Below, one piece after another: positions 36,911-45,795 of a stretch of 64,000 nt of DNA. The number at the start of each line of letters is the position of its first letter. The first letter of the stretch is position 1. A program made the position numbers and the translations under genes. Source of the stretch: an uncultured Bacteroidota bacterium. GTDB lineage: Bacteria; Bacteroidota; Bacteroidia; Flavobacteriales; Schleiferiaceae. The notes under the pieces were generated by a model. It did no database searches and was not told where the DNA came from. It saw nothing but the letters and a program-made list of their open reading frames with translations. The DNA is taken from positions 62,001-126,000 of the forward strand of contig CAJXNI010000006.1 in assembly GCA_913057235.1 (NCBI GenBank), written 5' to 3'.

Positions 36911-37906
36911 TTACAGATACCACCAATCCTGGCCTTCCACCAGGCCTAAGTTTCTAAAATAGTTTTCCATTTTTAGCCGATGCGCTTTGGGTGGGTACAC
37001 CGCCACCAAAACTTTGGGTTTGGGGTAGGTCTCCAATATGGAATAATGTTCTAGGGCTTGCCGCTGGGGAGTGGCTTTTTTAGGGCTTAAACTTAGCCAG
37101 TGAAAAGGCTGTCCTTTATCCTTAAAAAACTTAGCACTCAAGCGGGCTTTAGCGCCCTCTCCCCACAGCACTAAATTATGGGTTGGGGACTCTATTTCTA
37201 AAAAGCGCTGTAGCTTAAGGGTGAAAAAAGCTTTCTGCTGATAGTGTTCGCTCTGGCGCGATGTGCGCAAAGGGTGCTCCCGCCATAACAAGGTCACCTC
37301 AGGCAGGCTGTGCAGCGCATAGCCGGCTGCATACCATTTAAAAACCAGATCGTAGTCTTCAGGATACTGCAAGTCTTTAAAGCCTCCCATTTCCTCTAAT
37401 TCACGGCTGCGCATTAGCCAGTTGGGGGAGGCCACCACACACTCACGGTACACCTGTTTCCAGGGATTTGCATCGGTCAAATTGGCGTTGAGCCACTTTT
37501 CATACTTGCGGTAACCGGGGCTTATTTCGGGCTCACCAAAATAACGCACCTGGCCGGTAACCACCGTGCGCTTTTTGCTTCGGCTTAAAGCCGATACCAT
37601 AATTTTGAGGCGTTGCGGGGGAAAAAGATCATCGGCATCTAGCCGCCCCAGGTAAGTGCCCTGGGCGGCTTGCCGGGCCTGCTCAAGTGCAGGAATAATA
37701 CCGGCACCCTTATTTTTGAAAACCTTTACTCGGGGGTCTTTTTGGGAAGCATTATCCAAAATGGTTTGGGATGAATCTTGGCTGTGATCGTCAATGGCTA
37801 TCAGTTCCCAGTTGGTGTAGCTTTGCGCTTTTAAGGAGGCCAGGGTTTGGGCTAAAAAAGGAGCGGCATTTTTCACCGGCATTAGGAAAGTTACCAAAGG
37901 CTTCAT
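36911..37906 (-). CDS. Family 2 glycosyltransferase
   Basis: This 331-residue cytoplasmic GT-A enzyme begins with VTFLMPVKNAAPFLAQTLAS, followed by the nucleotide-binding IAIDDHSQD region near residue 38 and the metal-binding GRLDADDLFP near residue 94. The last 90 residues form an extra domain (HNLVLWGEGAKARLSAKFF) that looks like a nucleotide-binding fold. The sugar and acceptor cannot be inferred; there are no neighbouring polysaccharide genes. Confidence 0.88.
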   Translation of the reverse strand: MKPLVTFLMPVKNAAPFLAQTLASLKAQSYTNWELIAIDDHSQDSSQTILDNASQKDPRVKVFKNKGAGIIPALEQARQAAQGTYLGRLDADDLFPPQRLKIMVSALSRSKKRTVVTGQVRYFGEPEISPGYRKYEKWLNANLTDANPWKQVYRECVVASPNWLMRSRELEEMGGFKDLQYPEDYDLVFKWYAAGYALHSLPEVTLLWREHPLRTSRQSEHYQQKAFFTLKLQRFLEIESPTHNLVLWGEGAKARLSAKFFKDKGQPFHWLSLSPKKATPQRQALEHYSILETYPKPKVLVAVYPPKAHRLKMENYFRNLGLVEGQDWWYL

Positions 37907-37950
37907 GGTAAAAGACTATTTTCAGGGGCTGAATTCAAGCATTTTATACG

Positions 37951-39171
37951 GTGAAAAGAATAGTATCCATGGCCCTCATAGCAGTTTTTTTACTTGGCTG
38001 TAAGAGTTCTAAATACCTCTTTAGCAAAGGCAAGCTAAAGCAGAAGGATGTTTTTGACCTCACCATTCCCGTTCACATTCAAGGTAATTTAATGATTGTA
38101 ACCTTACAAATAGAAGGCAAAGATTACCGCTTTTTGTTTGATACGGGGTCGCCTATGGTAGTGGATAAAGCCTTACGTGAAAAATTTGCCATGAAAACCA
38201 TCACCCAAAAGCAGGTAGGCGATTCACAGGGTAAAATAAAACGCCTGGATTACGTGAAAATGCCCCCTTTTAAACTGGCTGGTTTGGAGGCCCAAAATGT
38301 GGTTGCTATTGAAGCTGACTTAAAAAGCACCCCTGGAATCTACTGCCTTAACCTGGATGGTATTATTGGTGCCAATTTCATGAAATTGGGTTTTTGGGAA
38401 ATCAACCCCAGAGATTCAACCCTACGCTTTACCAATGATTTTGAGCGCATAAGTTTAGACGGTCTTTCCAGCGTGGTGCCTTTTCGTATTAAATCTACGC
38501 GCACGCCCGTTGTGAATGTGCGCTTAAATGGCACAACTCTGCCCTACGTTACCTTTGACACAGGCTCTGCGGGGGTGCTTAGTATCCCCTCTAAAAAAGT
38601 AGAGGAAGGCTATGACGATTCGCTTTCCGTTTTTTCCGTAGGTTACCATTCGGGTGGTTTATTTGGCAGTAGGCTAGACAGTACCTATCAAAGGCAATTT
38701 CGCTTTGGGTTTGGCCATGATAGTTTGCCAGATTTGCCTTTAGAAATAGACCATCCAGGTTCTAAAATGCTTTTAGGCATGGGCTATCTCAAACATTACA
38801 GAACTATACTCAACTGGGAAAGTCAAAAAATATACTTAGAAAGGCTACGTCCTTTTCAGGCTCATAAAGTAACCCGTTTTGGGATATCCCCTTTTTTACA
38901 AGATTCGGTAATTACGGTGGGAGTGGTGTCTCCTTCACTCTTAGGACCAGGCCCAGAGCCCCAGCCTGAGTTAGGAGATACCATTGTCAAAGTGAATGAT
39001 TTGAGTTTAGAAAAAGCCAACCATGACGTTTACTGCCAGGTAGTGCGTGAGTTTAGAAGTTCAGACACGCTCCAGGTCACCATTAAAAATAAGGGTGAGC
39101 GGGTTTTCACGCGTCAGCAATTGTTTCCAAAAAAGCCTGGTCAGCCCCAGAAAAAGTTGCAAAACTTGTAA
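37951..39171 (+). CDS. Retropepsin-like aspartyl protease lipoprotein with PDZ-like tail
   Basis: This 406-residue envelope protein starts at a GTG. A lipobox ends at Cys17 (AVFLLGC). Two aspartyl-protease motifs are present, FLFDTGSPMVVD (Asp64) and VTFDTGSAGVLSIP (Asp203), each followed by a hydrophobic-Gly segment (LDGIIGANFM; KMLLGMGYL). The C-terminal part (about 320-390, with ELGDTIVKVNDLSL) is PDZ-like. Two DTG loops in one chain could form a pepsin-like active site. Substrate is unknown. It is a lone gene with a divergent glycosyltransferase upstream. Confidence 0.85.
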   Translation: MKRIVSMALIAVFLLGCKSSKYLFSKGKLKQKDVFDLTIPVHIQGNLMIVTLQIEGKDYRFLFDTGSPMVVDKALREKFAMKTITQKQVGDSQGKIKRLDYVKMPPFKLAGLEAQNVVAIEADLKSTPGIYCLNLDGIIGANFMKLGFWEINPRDSTLRFTNDFERISLDGLSSVVPFRIKSTRTPVVNVRLNGTTLPYVTFDTGSAGVLSIPSKKVEEGYDDSLSVFSVGYHSGGLFGSRLDSTYQRQFRFGFGHDSLPDLPLEIDHPGSKMLLGMGYLKHYRTILNWESQKIYLERLRPFQAHKVTRFGISPFLQDSVITVGVVSPSLLGPGPEPQPELGDTIVKVNDLSLEKANHDVYCQVVREFRSSDTLQVTIKNKGERVFTRQQLFPKKPGQPQKKLQNL

Positions 39172-39176
39172 GCAAA

Positions 39177-41297
39177 TTAGTAGGTAATTTGGCTAAGAGC
39201 TTTTTCCACATCTTGCACCGGCAGTTGGCAGGCGCCCTCTTGGCACACAAAAATTAGGGTATTCTCTTTGTTATACCGGTTTTGCAAAAGTGGTAACGCG
39301 CTCTCTCTTATGCTGGCCACACTCACGGTCTGCGGTAAGTACGCCTTATGCAATTGCTCTAATTTTTCGAAAGCCTGGGGTCCAGAAACAGCCACCTCAT
39401 AAAAAGGAGCGGTTAAGTGCAGATACAAACGGCCCCACTGGTAATAGCTTTCACCGTGCTCTAAAAAGCGGTCTTTCACCGGATGTAGCATATGTTCGCT
39501 TTGCGTTTTATAAGCTCTTTTGCCGGTGTAGTGCCCAAGCTTAAAAAGGTTTAGGGCCATTACCGCATTGGCGCTGGGTATCACGTTATCAGCTATTTCC
39601 TGGCTCTGTGCTATAAGTGGAGTGCTACTTTTACTTTGGGTAAAGAATAGTTGGCTGGCGGCATCCATGAAATTTTCCTGGGCGTAGTTTACATACGCTT
39701 CCGCTTGCCGCAAATACTCTTCTTGGCCGGTAACTTCAAAAAGGGCTAAAAATGCTTGCGAGGCAAAAGCGTAGTCTTCCAATAAACCGGTTTGGTAGGC
39801 TTCACCATCCTTCCAGCAATGCCAAAGGCCACCGTCTTTTTGGCTTTGAGCCGATGCAATCCATTGCGCTAGTTTTTTTGCTTGTTCTAAAAATGTGGGA
39901 TCTTGAAAAGACTTATAGGCCTCCACATAGGCCTCCAACAACAGCGCATTCCAGCTGGTTAGAGCTTTAGTATCTAAACCTGGCCGGATACGTTGCGCAC
40001 GAGCCTCCAGCAGCAGTTCTTTCCAATGGTTTACTTTGGCTTCCAGTTCATCAGCCGAAAGGCCCCACTCTTGAGCATACGCTAAATTAGTGGTGCCGCG
40101 AGTTAAAATGTGCTTACCCTCCCATAAACTCTTGGTGCCAATTTGATAGTATTTTTTAAACTGCTTCCAGTCTTCAGGCGGTATTAATTCTTGCAATTCT
40201 TCCTCTGTCCAAACATAAAACTTACCTTCTTCTCCTTCTGAATCTGCATCTAAAGCCGAGTAGTACGGGCCTGCTGAGTGCTGCATTTCACGCTGTAAAA
40301 ACTGCAGGGTTTCTTGCACCACTTGCTGGTACAAAGGAAGCGGATTGTGCCGGTAGGCGGTGCTGTAGAGACTGACCAACTGGGCATTGTCGTAAAGCAT
40401 TTTTTCAAAGTGTGGCACCTTCCAAAAACTGTCGGTACTGTAACGGGCAAAGCCGCCCCCCGCCTGATCATAAATCCCTCCAAAGGCCATTTTTTCCAGA
40501 GTGTTCTCCACGTGTTTCACCGCACGACTCTCATTGTTTACTACCCCGTAGCGCAGCAAATAAGCCAGAGCTCCGGGCATAGGGAATTTTGGTGCACGGT
40601 TAGCACCACCCTGTTCTAAATCTAGCTGGGCGTACCACTCTTTAAAAAGTGCATCAAGTTGCTTTCGCTCAAATGCGGGTTCCCCTTCGGCCAATGGCAA
40701 TACCTGACTTTGCTTTATGCCTTGGGTGAGTTTAGTGGCATATTCTTCAAATTTCTCAGGCTCTTCCTTGTACAGCTTTTGTAGCTGTTCTAAAACCTGT
40801 ATCCACTGTGCTTTGGGTACATAAGTGCCGGCCCAAACCGGGCGCCCATCCGGTAAGGCAATCACGTTCAAAGGCCATCCACCCCGGCCCGTCATTAACT
40901 GGGCAGCCGTCATGTACACCGCATCAATGTCGGGTCGCTCTTCCCGGTCAACTTTTATAGAAATATAATTGGAGTTCATCACTTCTGCTACATTGGAGTC
41001 TTCAAAACTTTCATGCTCCATCACGTGGCACCAATGGCAGCTGCTGTAACCAATGCTTATAATGAGCAGCTTTTGCTGGGCCTCAGCCACTTCAAGTACA
41101 GTCTCATTCCAGGCTTGCCAGTGTACCGGGTTATTGGCATGTTGCAACAAATACGGACTTTTTTCTGAGGCTAAATTGTTTTTGTGGATACTCATTTTAG
41201 TAGCATTTTTGCACCCAAGGCAAAAAAAGAGCAGAGCCAGAATATGCACAGTGGCTAAACTCACATTCGTAATGGCACATTGCCCTCCTTTTAACAT
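39177..41297 (-). CDS. YyaL/DUF255 thioredoxin-domain protein
   Basis: This protein of about 706 residues has an N-terminal thioredoxin-like domain with ASEKSPYLLQHANNPVHW and the active pair SSCHWCHVMEHESF, followed by a six-hairpin (alpha/alpha)6 barrel. It belongs to the SSP411/YyaL family, which has no settled activity. Three starts are possible. The longest (41339) would run almost to the divergent PiT gene. ATG 41297 begins a hydrophobic segment ending at LGC, which could be a lipoprotein signal. ATG 41195 gives the usual cytosolic family start. I list 41297; the choice decides its location. Confidence 0.85.
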   Translation of the reverse strand: MLKGGQCAITNVSLATVHILALLFFCLGCKNATKMSIHKNNLASEKSPYLLQHANNPVHWQAWNETVLEVAEAQQKLLIISIGYSSCHWCHVMEHESFEDSNVAEVMNSNYISIKVDREERPDIDAVYMTAAQLMTGRGGWPLNVIALPDGRPVWAGTYVPKAQWIQVLEQLQKLYKEEPEKFEEYATKLTQGIKQSQVLPLAEGEPAFERKQLDALFKEWYAQLDLEQGGANRAPKFPMPGALAYLLRYGVVNNESRAVKHVENTLEKMAFGGIYDQAGGGFARYSTDSFWKVPHFEKMLYDNAQLVSLYSTAYRHNPLPLYQQVVQETLQFLQREMQHSAGPYYSALDADSEGEEGKFYVWTEEELQELIPPEDWKQFKKYYQIGTKSLWEGKHILTRGTTNLAYAQEWGLSADELEAKVNHWKELLLEARAQRIRPGLDTKALTSWNALLLEAYVEAYKSFQDPTFLEQAKKLAQWIASAQSQKDGGLWHCWKDGEAYQTGLLEDYAFASQAFLALFEVTGQEEYLRQAEAYVNYAQENFMDAASQLFFTQSKSSTPLIAQSQEIADNVIPSANAVMALNLFKLGHYTGKRAYKTQSEHMLHPVKDRFLEHGESYYQWGRLYLHLTAPFYEVAVSGPQAFEKLEQLHKAYLPQTVSVASIRESALPLLQNRYNKENTLIFVCQEGACQLPVQDVEKALSQITY

Positions 41298-41358
41298 GGG
41301 GGTAACATTAGAATTAAACTTTTGCAGCTTAAGTTTCAAAGAAACAAAGAGAACCTGA

Positions 41359-42897
41359 ATGGATAGCTATTTATTCCTCGTAATCGCCTTACTCATCTTA
41401 GCAATTGGCGATTTAGTAGTAGGAGTTAGTAATGACGCAGTAAATTTCTTAACCTCGGCCATTGGTTCTAAAGTAGCTTCCCGTAAGGTGATTTTAATCA
41501 TTGCGGCTGCCGGTGTTTTTGCCGGAGCGGCTTTTAGCAGCGGTATGATGGAGGTGGCCCGCAAGGGTATTTTCAATCCCTCTTTTTTCTCCTTTGCCGA
41601 TGTGATTGTCATTTTTATGGCCGTAATGATTACCGATATTTTACTCTTAGACGGATTCAATTCCCTGGGTTTACCTACCAGTACCACGGTTTCTATAGTT
41701 TTTGAACTTCTAGGAGCGGCTGTAATGGTGGGGCTGCTTATGACTCATGCTGATGCCACAAAAGACCATTCCATTTTAGAACTCATAAACACCAGTAAAG
41801 CCTCTCAAATTATTGCTGGCATTTTCTTGTCCATTGGTGTGGCTTTTTCGGTAGGTGCGCTTACTCAGTGGTTAAGCCGACTGTGGTTTACTTTTAATCT
41901 TCGTAAAGGCACTAAAAGATTTGGTGCTTTTTTTGCCGCTATTTGCATGACCATTATCACCTACTTTTTGCTCATCAAGGGTATTAAGGGAGCTGATTTT
42001 GGGGCTGGCGTGAACCGTTTTATCAAAGAAAACACTTTAAGCATTGTGGGCTTATCTTTTGCCGGAAGCTTTGCCATACTTTGGCTCCTGCAGCGCATGG
42101 CTGGTGTTAACCCCTTGAAGATTGTTGTGCTGGCCGGGACTTTTTCACTGGCCATGGCTTTTGCTGGAAACGATTTAGTCAACTTTATTGGCGTACCCAT
42201 TACCGGCTATCAATCCTATTTTCTTTGGCAGGATAGCGGCCTTTTGGCAGATGCTTTTATGATGAGTTCACTGGCCGAGTCGGTACAAACGCCACGATTA
42301 CTTTTGTACTTGGCCGGAGCCATTATGGTGGTTACGCTCTGGTTATCAGCTAAAGCCCAAAGGGTAACTAGTACCAGTGTACAGCTGGGCTCACAAGGAA
42401 AAGTTGATGAGCGTTTTAAACCCAACCTGGTTTCAAAAGGCATCATTACCGCTGCATTAGGGTTTAAGGATTTCTTTACCGCGGCTATGCCCAATAAAAC
42501 CTTGGCGGCCATTGACAGACGCTTTGCTTTTGAAGAGGTTACCGATGAAAATAAACCAGCCTTTGATTTGCTGCGCGCCTCGGTAAACTTGGTTATTGCC
42601 AGTATTTTAATTGCTTTTGCCTCTTCGCTCAAATTACCGCTTTCTACTACCTATGTATCTTTTATGGTCGCCATGGGTGCCTCTCTGGCCGATAAAGCCT
42701 GGGGTGCGGGCAGCGCGCCCTACCGTGTGGCTGGCGTAGTTAACGTTATTGGCGGATGGTTTCTAACCGCAGCCGGGGCATTTACGGCATCGGCAATAGT
42801 GGCCCTGATTATTTTCTACGGAGGCAACTACACCGCTCTGGCGCTTTTTGCCATAGCCATAGTGGTGTTAATTCGCAGCAACCTTCGGAAGAAGTAA
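41359..42897 (+). CDS. PiT-type inorganic phosphate transporter
   Basis: This 512-residue membrane transporter has two copies of the PiT signature, GVSNDAVNFLTSAIGSKVA near residue 22 and FAGNDLVNFIGVPITG near 271. Extended LPTSTT and LPLSTTYVSF motifs follow each, and there are about ten membrane segments. It probably imports phosphate by coupling to H+ or Na+. No PhoU-like regulator adjoins it. The region after its stop (42898-42977) holds nothing recognisable before the convergent peptidase gene. Confidence 0.93.
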   Translation: MDSYLFLVIALLILAIGDLVVGVSNDAVNFLTSAIGSKVASRKVILIIAAAGVFAGAAFSSGMMEVARKGIFNPSFFSFADVIVIFMAVMITDILLLDGFNSLGLPTSTTVSIVFELLGAAVMVGLLMTHADATKDHSILELINTSKASQIIAGIFLSIGVAFSVGALTQWLSRLWFTFNLRKGTKRFGAFFAAICMTIITYFLLIKGIKGADFGAGVNRFIKENTLSIVGLSFAGSFAILWLLQRMAGVNPLKIVVLAGTFSLAMAFAGNDLVNFIGVPITGYQSYFLWQDSGLLADAFMMSSLAESVQTPRLLLYLAGAIMVVTLWLSAKAQRVTSTSVQLGSQGKVDERFKPNLVSKGIITAALGFKDFFTAAMPNKTLAAIDRRFAFEEVTDENKPAFDLLRASVNLVIASILIAFASSLKLPLSTTYVSFMVAMGASLADKAWGAGSAPYRVAGVVNVIGGWFLTAAGAFTASAIVALIIFYGGNYTALALFAIAIVVLIRSNLRKK

Positions 42898-42977
42898 TCC
42901 CTAAAGCCCGGATTCCAGAAGGCTAGCCCAGTGTCCGCAAATATTGCAGCGCTTCACACTTTTCAGAGAGTGCCTAC

Positions 42978-44366
42978 CTAGTCATTAAGTTCTTTAAAAT
43001 GCTTGTAAAAAAGCGGAATGGTTTCAATGCCTTTAAAAAAATTGAAAACACCATAATGCTCATTAGGCGAGTGAATGGCATCGGTATCTAATCCAAAACC
43101 CATAAGGATTGACTTACTTTCTAATTCGCGCTCAAAAAGCGCCACAATAGGTATGCTACCCCCACTGCGCACAGGTACCGGTTTTTTGCCAAAGCTCTCT
43201 TCCATGGCCAAACTGGCCGCCTGGTAGCCTTTGCTATCAATAGGACTCACGTAAGGCTCACCCCCGTGATGCGGTGTTACCTCTACCTTTACAGAGCTTG
43301 GTGCAATACTTTCAAAGTGCTTTTTAAAGAGTTCGGTTATTTTATCAGGATCTTGATTGGGCACCAATCGCATAGAAATTTTGGCTTGCGCATAAGCGGG
43401 AATCACGGTTTTAGCCCCTTCTCCCGTGTAGCCACCCCAAATACCGTTTACATCTAAGGTGGGCCTGATGGAGGTGCGCTCGGGGGTGGAATAACCGGCT
43501 TCACCGTGCACATCACTTAAATCAAGCGCTTTTTTGTAGCGCTCTGCATCAAATGGCGCTTTGGCCAATTCTTTACGCTCTTCATCGCTCAGTTCCTCCA
43601 CGTCATCGTAAAAGCCTGGTATGGTTATGTGATTATTTTCATCGGTAAGGCTGGCAATCATCTGCGCCAAAATATTATTGGGGTTGGCCACACCACCGCC
43701 ATACAACCCTGAGTGCAAATCGCGGTTGGGGCCGCTTACTTTCACCTCTACATAACTCAATCCGCGCAAGCCTGTGGTAATGCTGGGTACATCATTATCC
43801 AGCATGCCTGTATCCGAAATAAGGATTACGTCATTTTTGAGTTTATCGCGATTGCGTTCTACAAACCAACCCAGGTTGGCAGAGCCTACCTCTTCTTCGC
43901 CCTCAATCATAAACTTAACGTTGCAGGCCAAACTATTGGTTTGGGTCATGAGCTCAAGCGCTTTCACGTGCATAAACATCTGGCCTTTGTCGTCACAGGC
44001 GCCCCGGGCAAAAATGGCCCCTTCCGGGTGACGCTCGGTATTGCGAATCACGGGTTCAAAAGGCTGGCTGTCCCATAGATTCATAGGGTCAGGGGGCTGC
44101 ACATCGTAATGGCCATAAACCAAAACCGTAGGCAGGCTCGGGTCTATAATTTTTTCAGCATACACAATAGGATAGCCTGGTGTTGGGCATATTTCGGCTT
44201 TATCGGCTCCCGCCTTTTTCAAACTTTCTTTTACCACTTCGGCTGCCTTCATGGTATCGTCCCGGTAGGCGCTGTCGGCAGAAATACTGGGCACACGCAG
44301 TAAATCAAAGAGTTCCTCTAAAAAGCGATCCTTATGAGCCTTTAAATAATCCTTCTGTTCTTTCAT
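42978..44366 (-). CDS. M20 family dipeptidase/peptidase
   Basis: This metallopeptidase of about 462 residues has the M20 zinc motifs VLVYGHYDVQPPDP (His and Asp), RGACDDKGQ, EGEEEVGS (catalytic Glu and metal Glu) and DTGMLD. A lid/dimerisation domain lies in the middle, and a C-terminal HSPNEHYGV carries a zinc histidine. It likely cleaves dipeptides or short peptides in the cytoplasm. ATG 44366 is preferred over an in-frame GTG at 44375, which would be almost on the predicted transcription start. Confidence 0.93.
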   Translation of the reverse strand: MKEQKDYLKAHKDRFLEELFDLLRVPSISADSAYRDDTMKAAEVVKESLKKAGADKAEICPTPGYPIVYAEKIIDPSLPTVLVYGHYDVQPPDPMNLWDSQPFEPVIRNTERHPEGAIFARGACDDKGQMFMHVKALELMTQTNSLACNVKFMIEGEEEVGSANLGWFVERNRDKLKNDVILISDTGMLDNDVPSITTGLRGLSYVEVKVSGPNRDLHSGLYGGGVANPNNILAQMIASLTDENNHITIPGFYDDVEELSDEERKELAKAPFDAERYKKALDLSDVHGEAGYSTPERTSIRPTLDVNGIWGGYTGEGAKTVIPAYAQAKISMRLVPNQDPDKITELFKKHFESIAPSSVKVEVTPHHGGEPYVSPIDSKGYQAASLAMEESFGKKPVPVRSGGSIPIVALFERELESKSILMGFGLDTDAIHSPNEHYGVFNFFKGIETIPLFYKHFKELND

Positions 44367-44383
44367 GCTTTTCACTTGAATGG

Positions 44384-44391
44384 CAAAGGTA
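44384..44391 (-). promoter_or_regulatory. -7 box (TACCTTTG, minus strand) for the M20 peptidase
   Basis: On the minus strand TACCTTTG fits TAnnTTTG and lies 17 bases before ATG 44366. No clear -33 element is seen. The rest of the gap up to 44496 holds no other recognisable feature. Confidence 0.5.
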
Positions 44392-44496
44392 CTAAGCGCC
44401 TTTGGATTTGCAGGTGCGTAAAAGATGGGCTTTAAGCCGATGGGCTATGGTGTAAATCTTCTGTGAACGTAGCCTGTTTAAACTTGTATAATTGGT

Positions 44497-44914
44497 ATGG
44501 AAAACAAGAAAATTTTAGCCGCTGCCGATGTGGTAGTAGATAAAAATAGAAAACGGAAAACCACTGATTGTTTTGGTGAAACGCAAATATGAGCCACAGG
44601 CCAGCACTTGGGCTTTACCCGGGGGCATGGTAGAATTAAATGAGGAAGTAGTTTCCGCGGCCCAGCGGGAGCTCAAAGAAGAAACCGGCCTGGAAACCAA
44701 GCGCACAGATTTGGAGTTCATTGACTTTTTTGATGCGCCCGATCGTGATCCGCGTGGCCGGGTAATTAGTTTTGCCTACGGCTTTGCGCTACAACAAGAG
44801 GTTAACTTAAAAGCAGCTTCTGATGCAGCAGAAATACAATGGTTTGCGCTTGATGAATTACCGGAGCTGGCTTTTGACCACCGCACCATTATTGCCCGTT
44901 GGGAGGAGCGGTAA
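44497..44914 (+). pseudogene. NUDIX hydrolase gene split by a single-base frameshift
   Basis: From ATG 44497 the first frame reads MENKKILAAADVVVDK and then stops at a TGA near 44590. The next frame continues the same protein as IENGKPLIVLVKRK, then the complete Nudix box GGMVELNEEVV to RELKEETGL and a normal C-terminus to 44914. Removing one A from the A5 run at 44542-44546 restores a typical protein of about 138 residues. So the gene is broken, mis-sequenced or slips during expression. Its tail overlaps the convergent UbiA gene by 26 bases. The substrate would be a nucleoside diphosphate derivative, possibly ADP-ribose. Confidence 0.85.
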
Positions 44915-45794
44915 TACTAAACAAGATTAAGCCAAAAATACCCGCAATAATCATAAAGCGATAAAGGTGGTTGAGGTATTGAAAGTGATGCCTTTTATCG
45001 GCAAAAGCCAAAAGACCCGCCCCTAAACAAAGCCCCGCCAAGCCCAAGGTTAGATAGTAACTAATGCCGCTGTAGTGCGTTTTGTAAAAAATGGCGGCCG
45101 CTGGAGCAATGCCGGTTAGGGTAAAGGCCATGATTAGAATTTTGGTTTTACGCACACCCAAGCGTACGGGCAGCGTGGGGTAACCTACAATCACATCGCC
45201 TTTTAAGGCTTCTAAATCCTTTACTATTTCTCGTATAAAAATGATGAGCAGTATGAAGCTTACGTAAGTGAGAATTAGCAGGTCTTGGAGGTTATAGTAT
45301 AAGAAAATGGCAAAGAATGGGGTGATGGAAAGTAGGGCGGCCATTAGATTCCCTATGAAAGTAATTTTCTTGAGTTTATGCGAATACAGCCAAAGTGCCA
45401 CGTTAAAGCCTGCAAAAAAAAGAAACACATTAAAACTAACTGTGCCGGCCATTAAAACGCCAACCGTGGTAAAAAGAAAGTAGAGCCGCAAAGCGGTACT
45501 TTGCTTCAGTATTTTCTCATAAAGCGTTTTGTTGGGCCGGTTGATGAGGTCTTTTTCTAAATCGTAGAAGTTGTTAATGATGTAACCTCCGGCCACCGAA
45601 AAAAGAGAGGCAAAAACAATAAAATGCAACTTAAAATCTGCTAATGTTTGAAACCACTCAGCAGGATTGGTGAGAATAAAAACCACCGCTAGGTACTGCG
45701 CTAAGGCCAGAAAGAAGATGTTGTACCAGCGCACCAATGAAAGCAATGCCGATACTTTAAAGAGCAAAACTTTCTGAGGGCGGGAGAGGGCCAC
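44889..45794 (-). CDS. UbiA-family prenyltransferase, geranylgeranylglycerol-phosphate type
   Basis: This 301-residue membrane prenyltransferase has about eight helices. The Asp-rich motifs are NNFYDLEKDLINRPNKTL near residues 72-89 and IREIVKDLEALKGDVIVGY near 182-200. It resembles the digeranylgeranylglyceryl phosphate synthase-like group widespread in Flavobacteriales. Its start is two bases from the end of a GHMP kinase gene, and it closes the run that includes mevalonate genes, which fits use of polyprenyl diphosphate. It could instead make a quinone precursor; the context favours a glycerol-linked lipid. Confidence 0.82.
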   Translation of the reverse strand: MALSRPQKVLLFKVSALLSLVRWYNIFFLALAQYLAVVFILTNPAEWFQTLADFKLHFIVFASLFSVAGGYIINNFYDLEKDLINRPNKTLYEKILKQSTALRLYFLFTTVGVLMAGTVSFNVFLFFAGFNVALWLYSHKLKKITFIGNLMAALLSITPFFAIFLYYNLQDLLILTYVSFILLIIFIREIVKDLEALKGDVIVGYPTLPVRLGVRKTKILIMAFTLTGIAPAAAIFYKTHYSGISYYLTLGLAGLCLGAGLLAFADKRHHFQYLNHLYRFMIIAGIFGLILFSITAPPNGQ

Positions 45795-45795
45795 T

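Noticed and set aside
42898-42977. A terminator between the phosphate transporter and the M20 peptidase
   Set aside because: Only weak pairing and no T-run on either strand.
44497-44914. Programmed frameshifting as the default reading of the NUDIX gene
   Set aside because: There is no slippery heptamer with a downstream pseudoknot or an internal Shine-Dalgarno-like stimulator that I can see; an indel is simpler.
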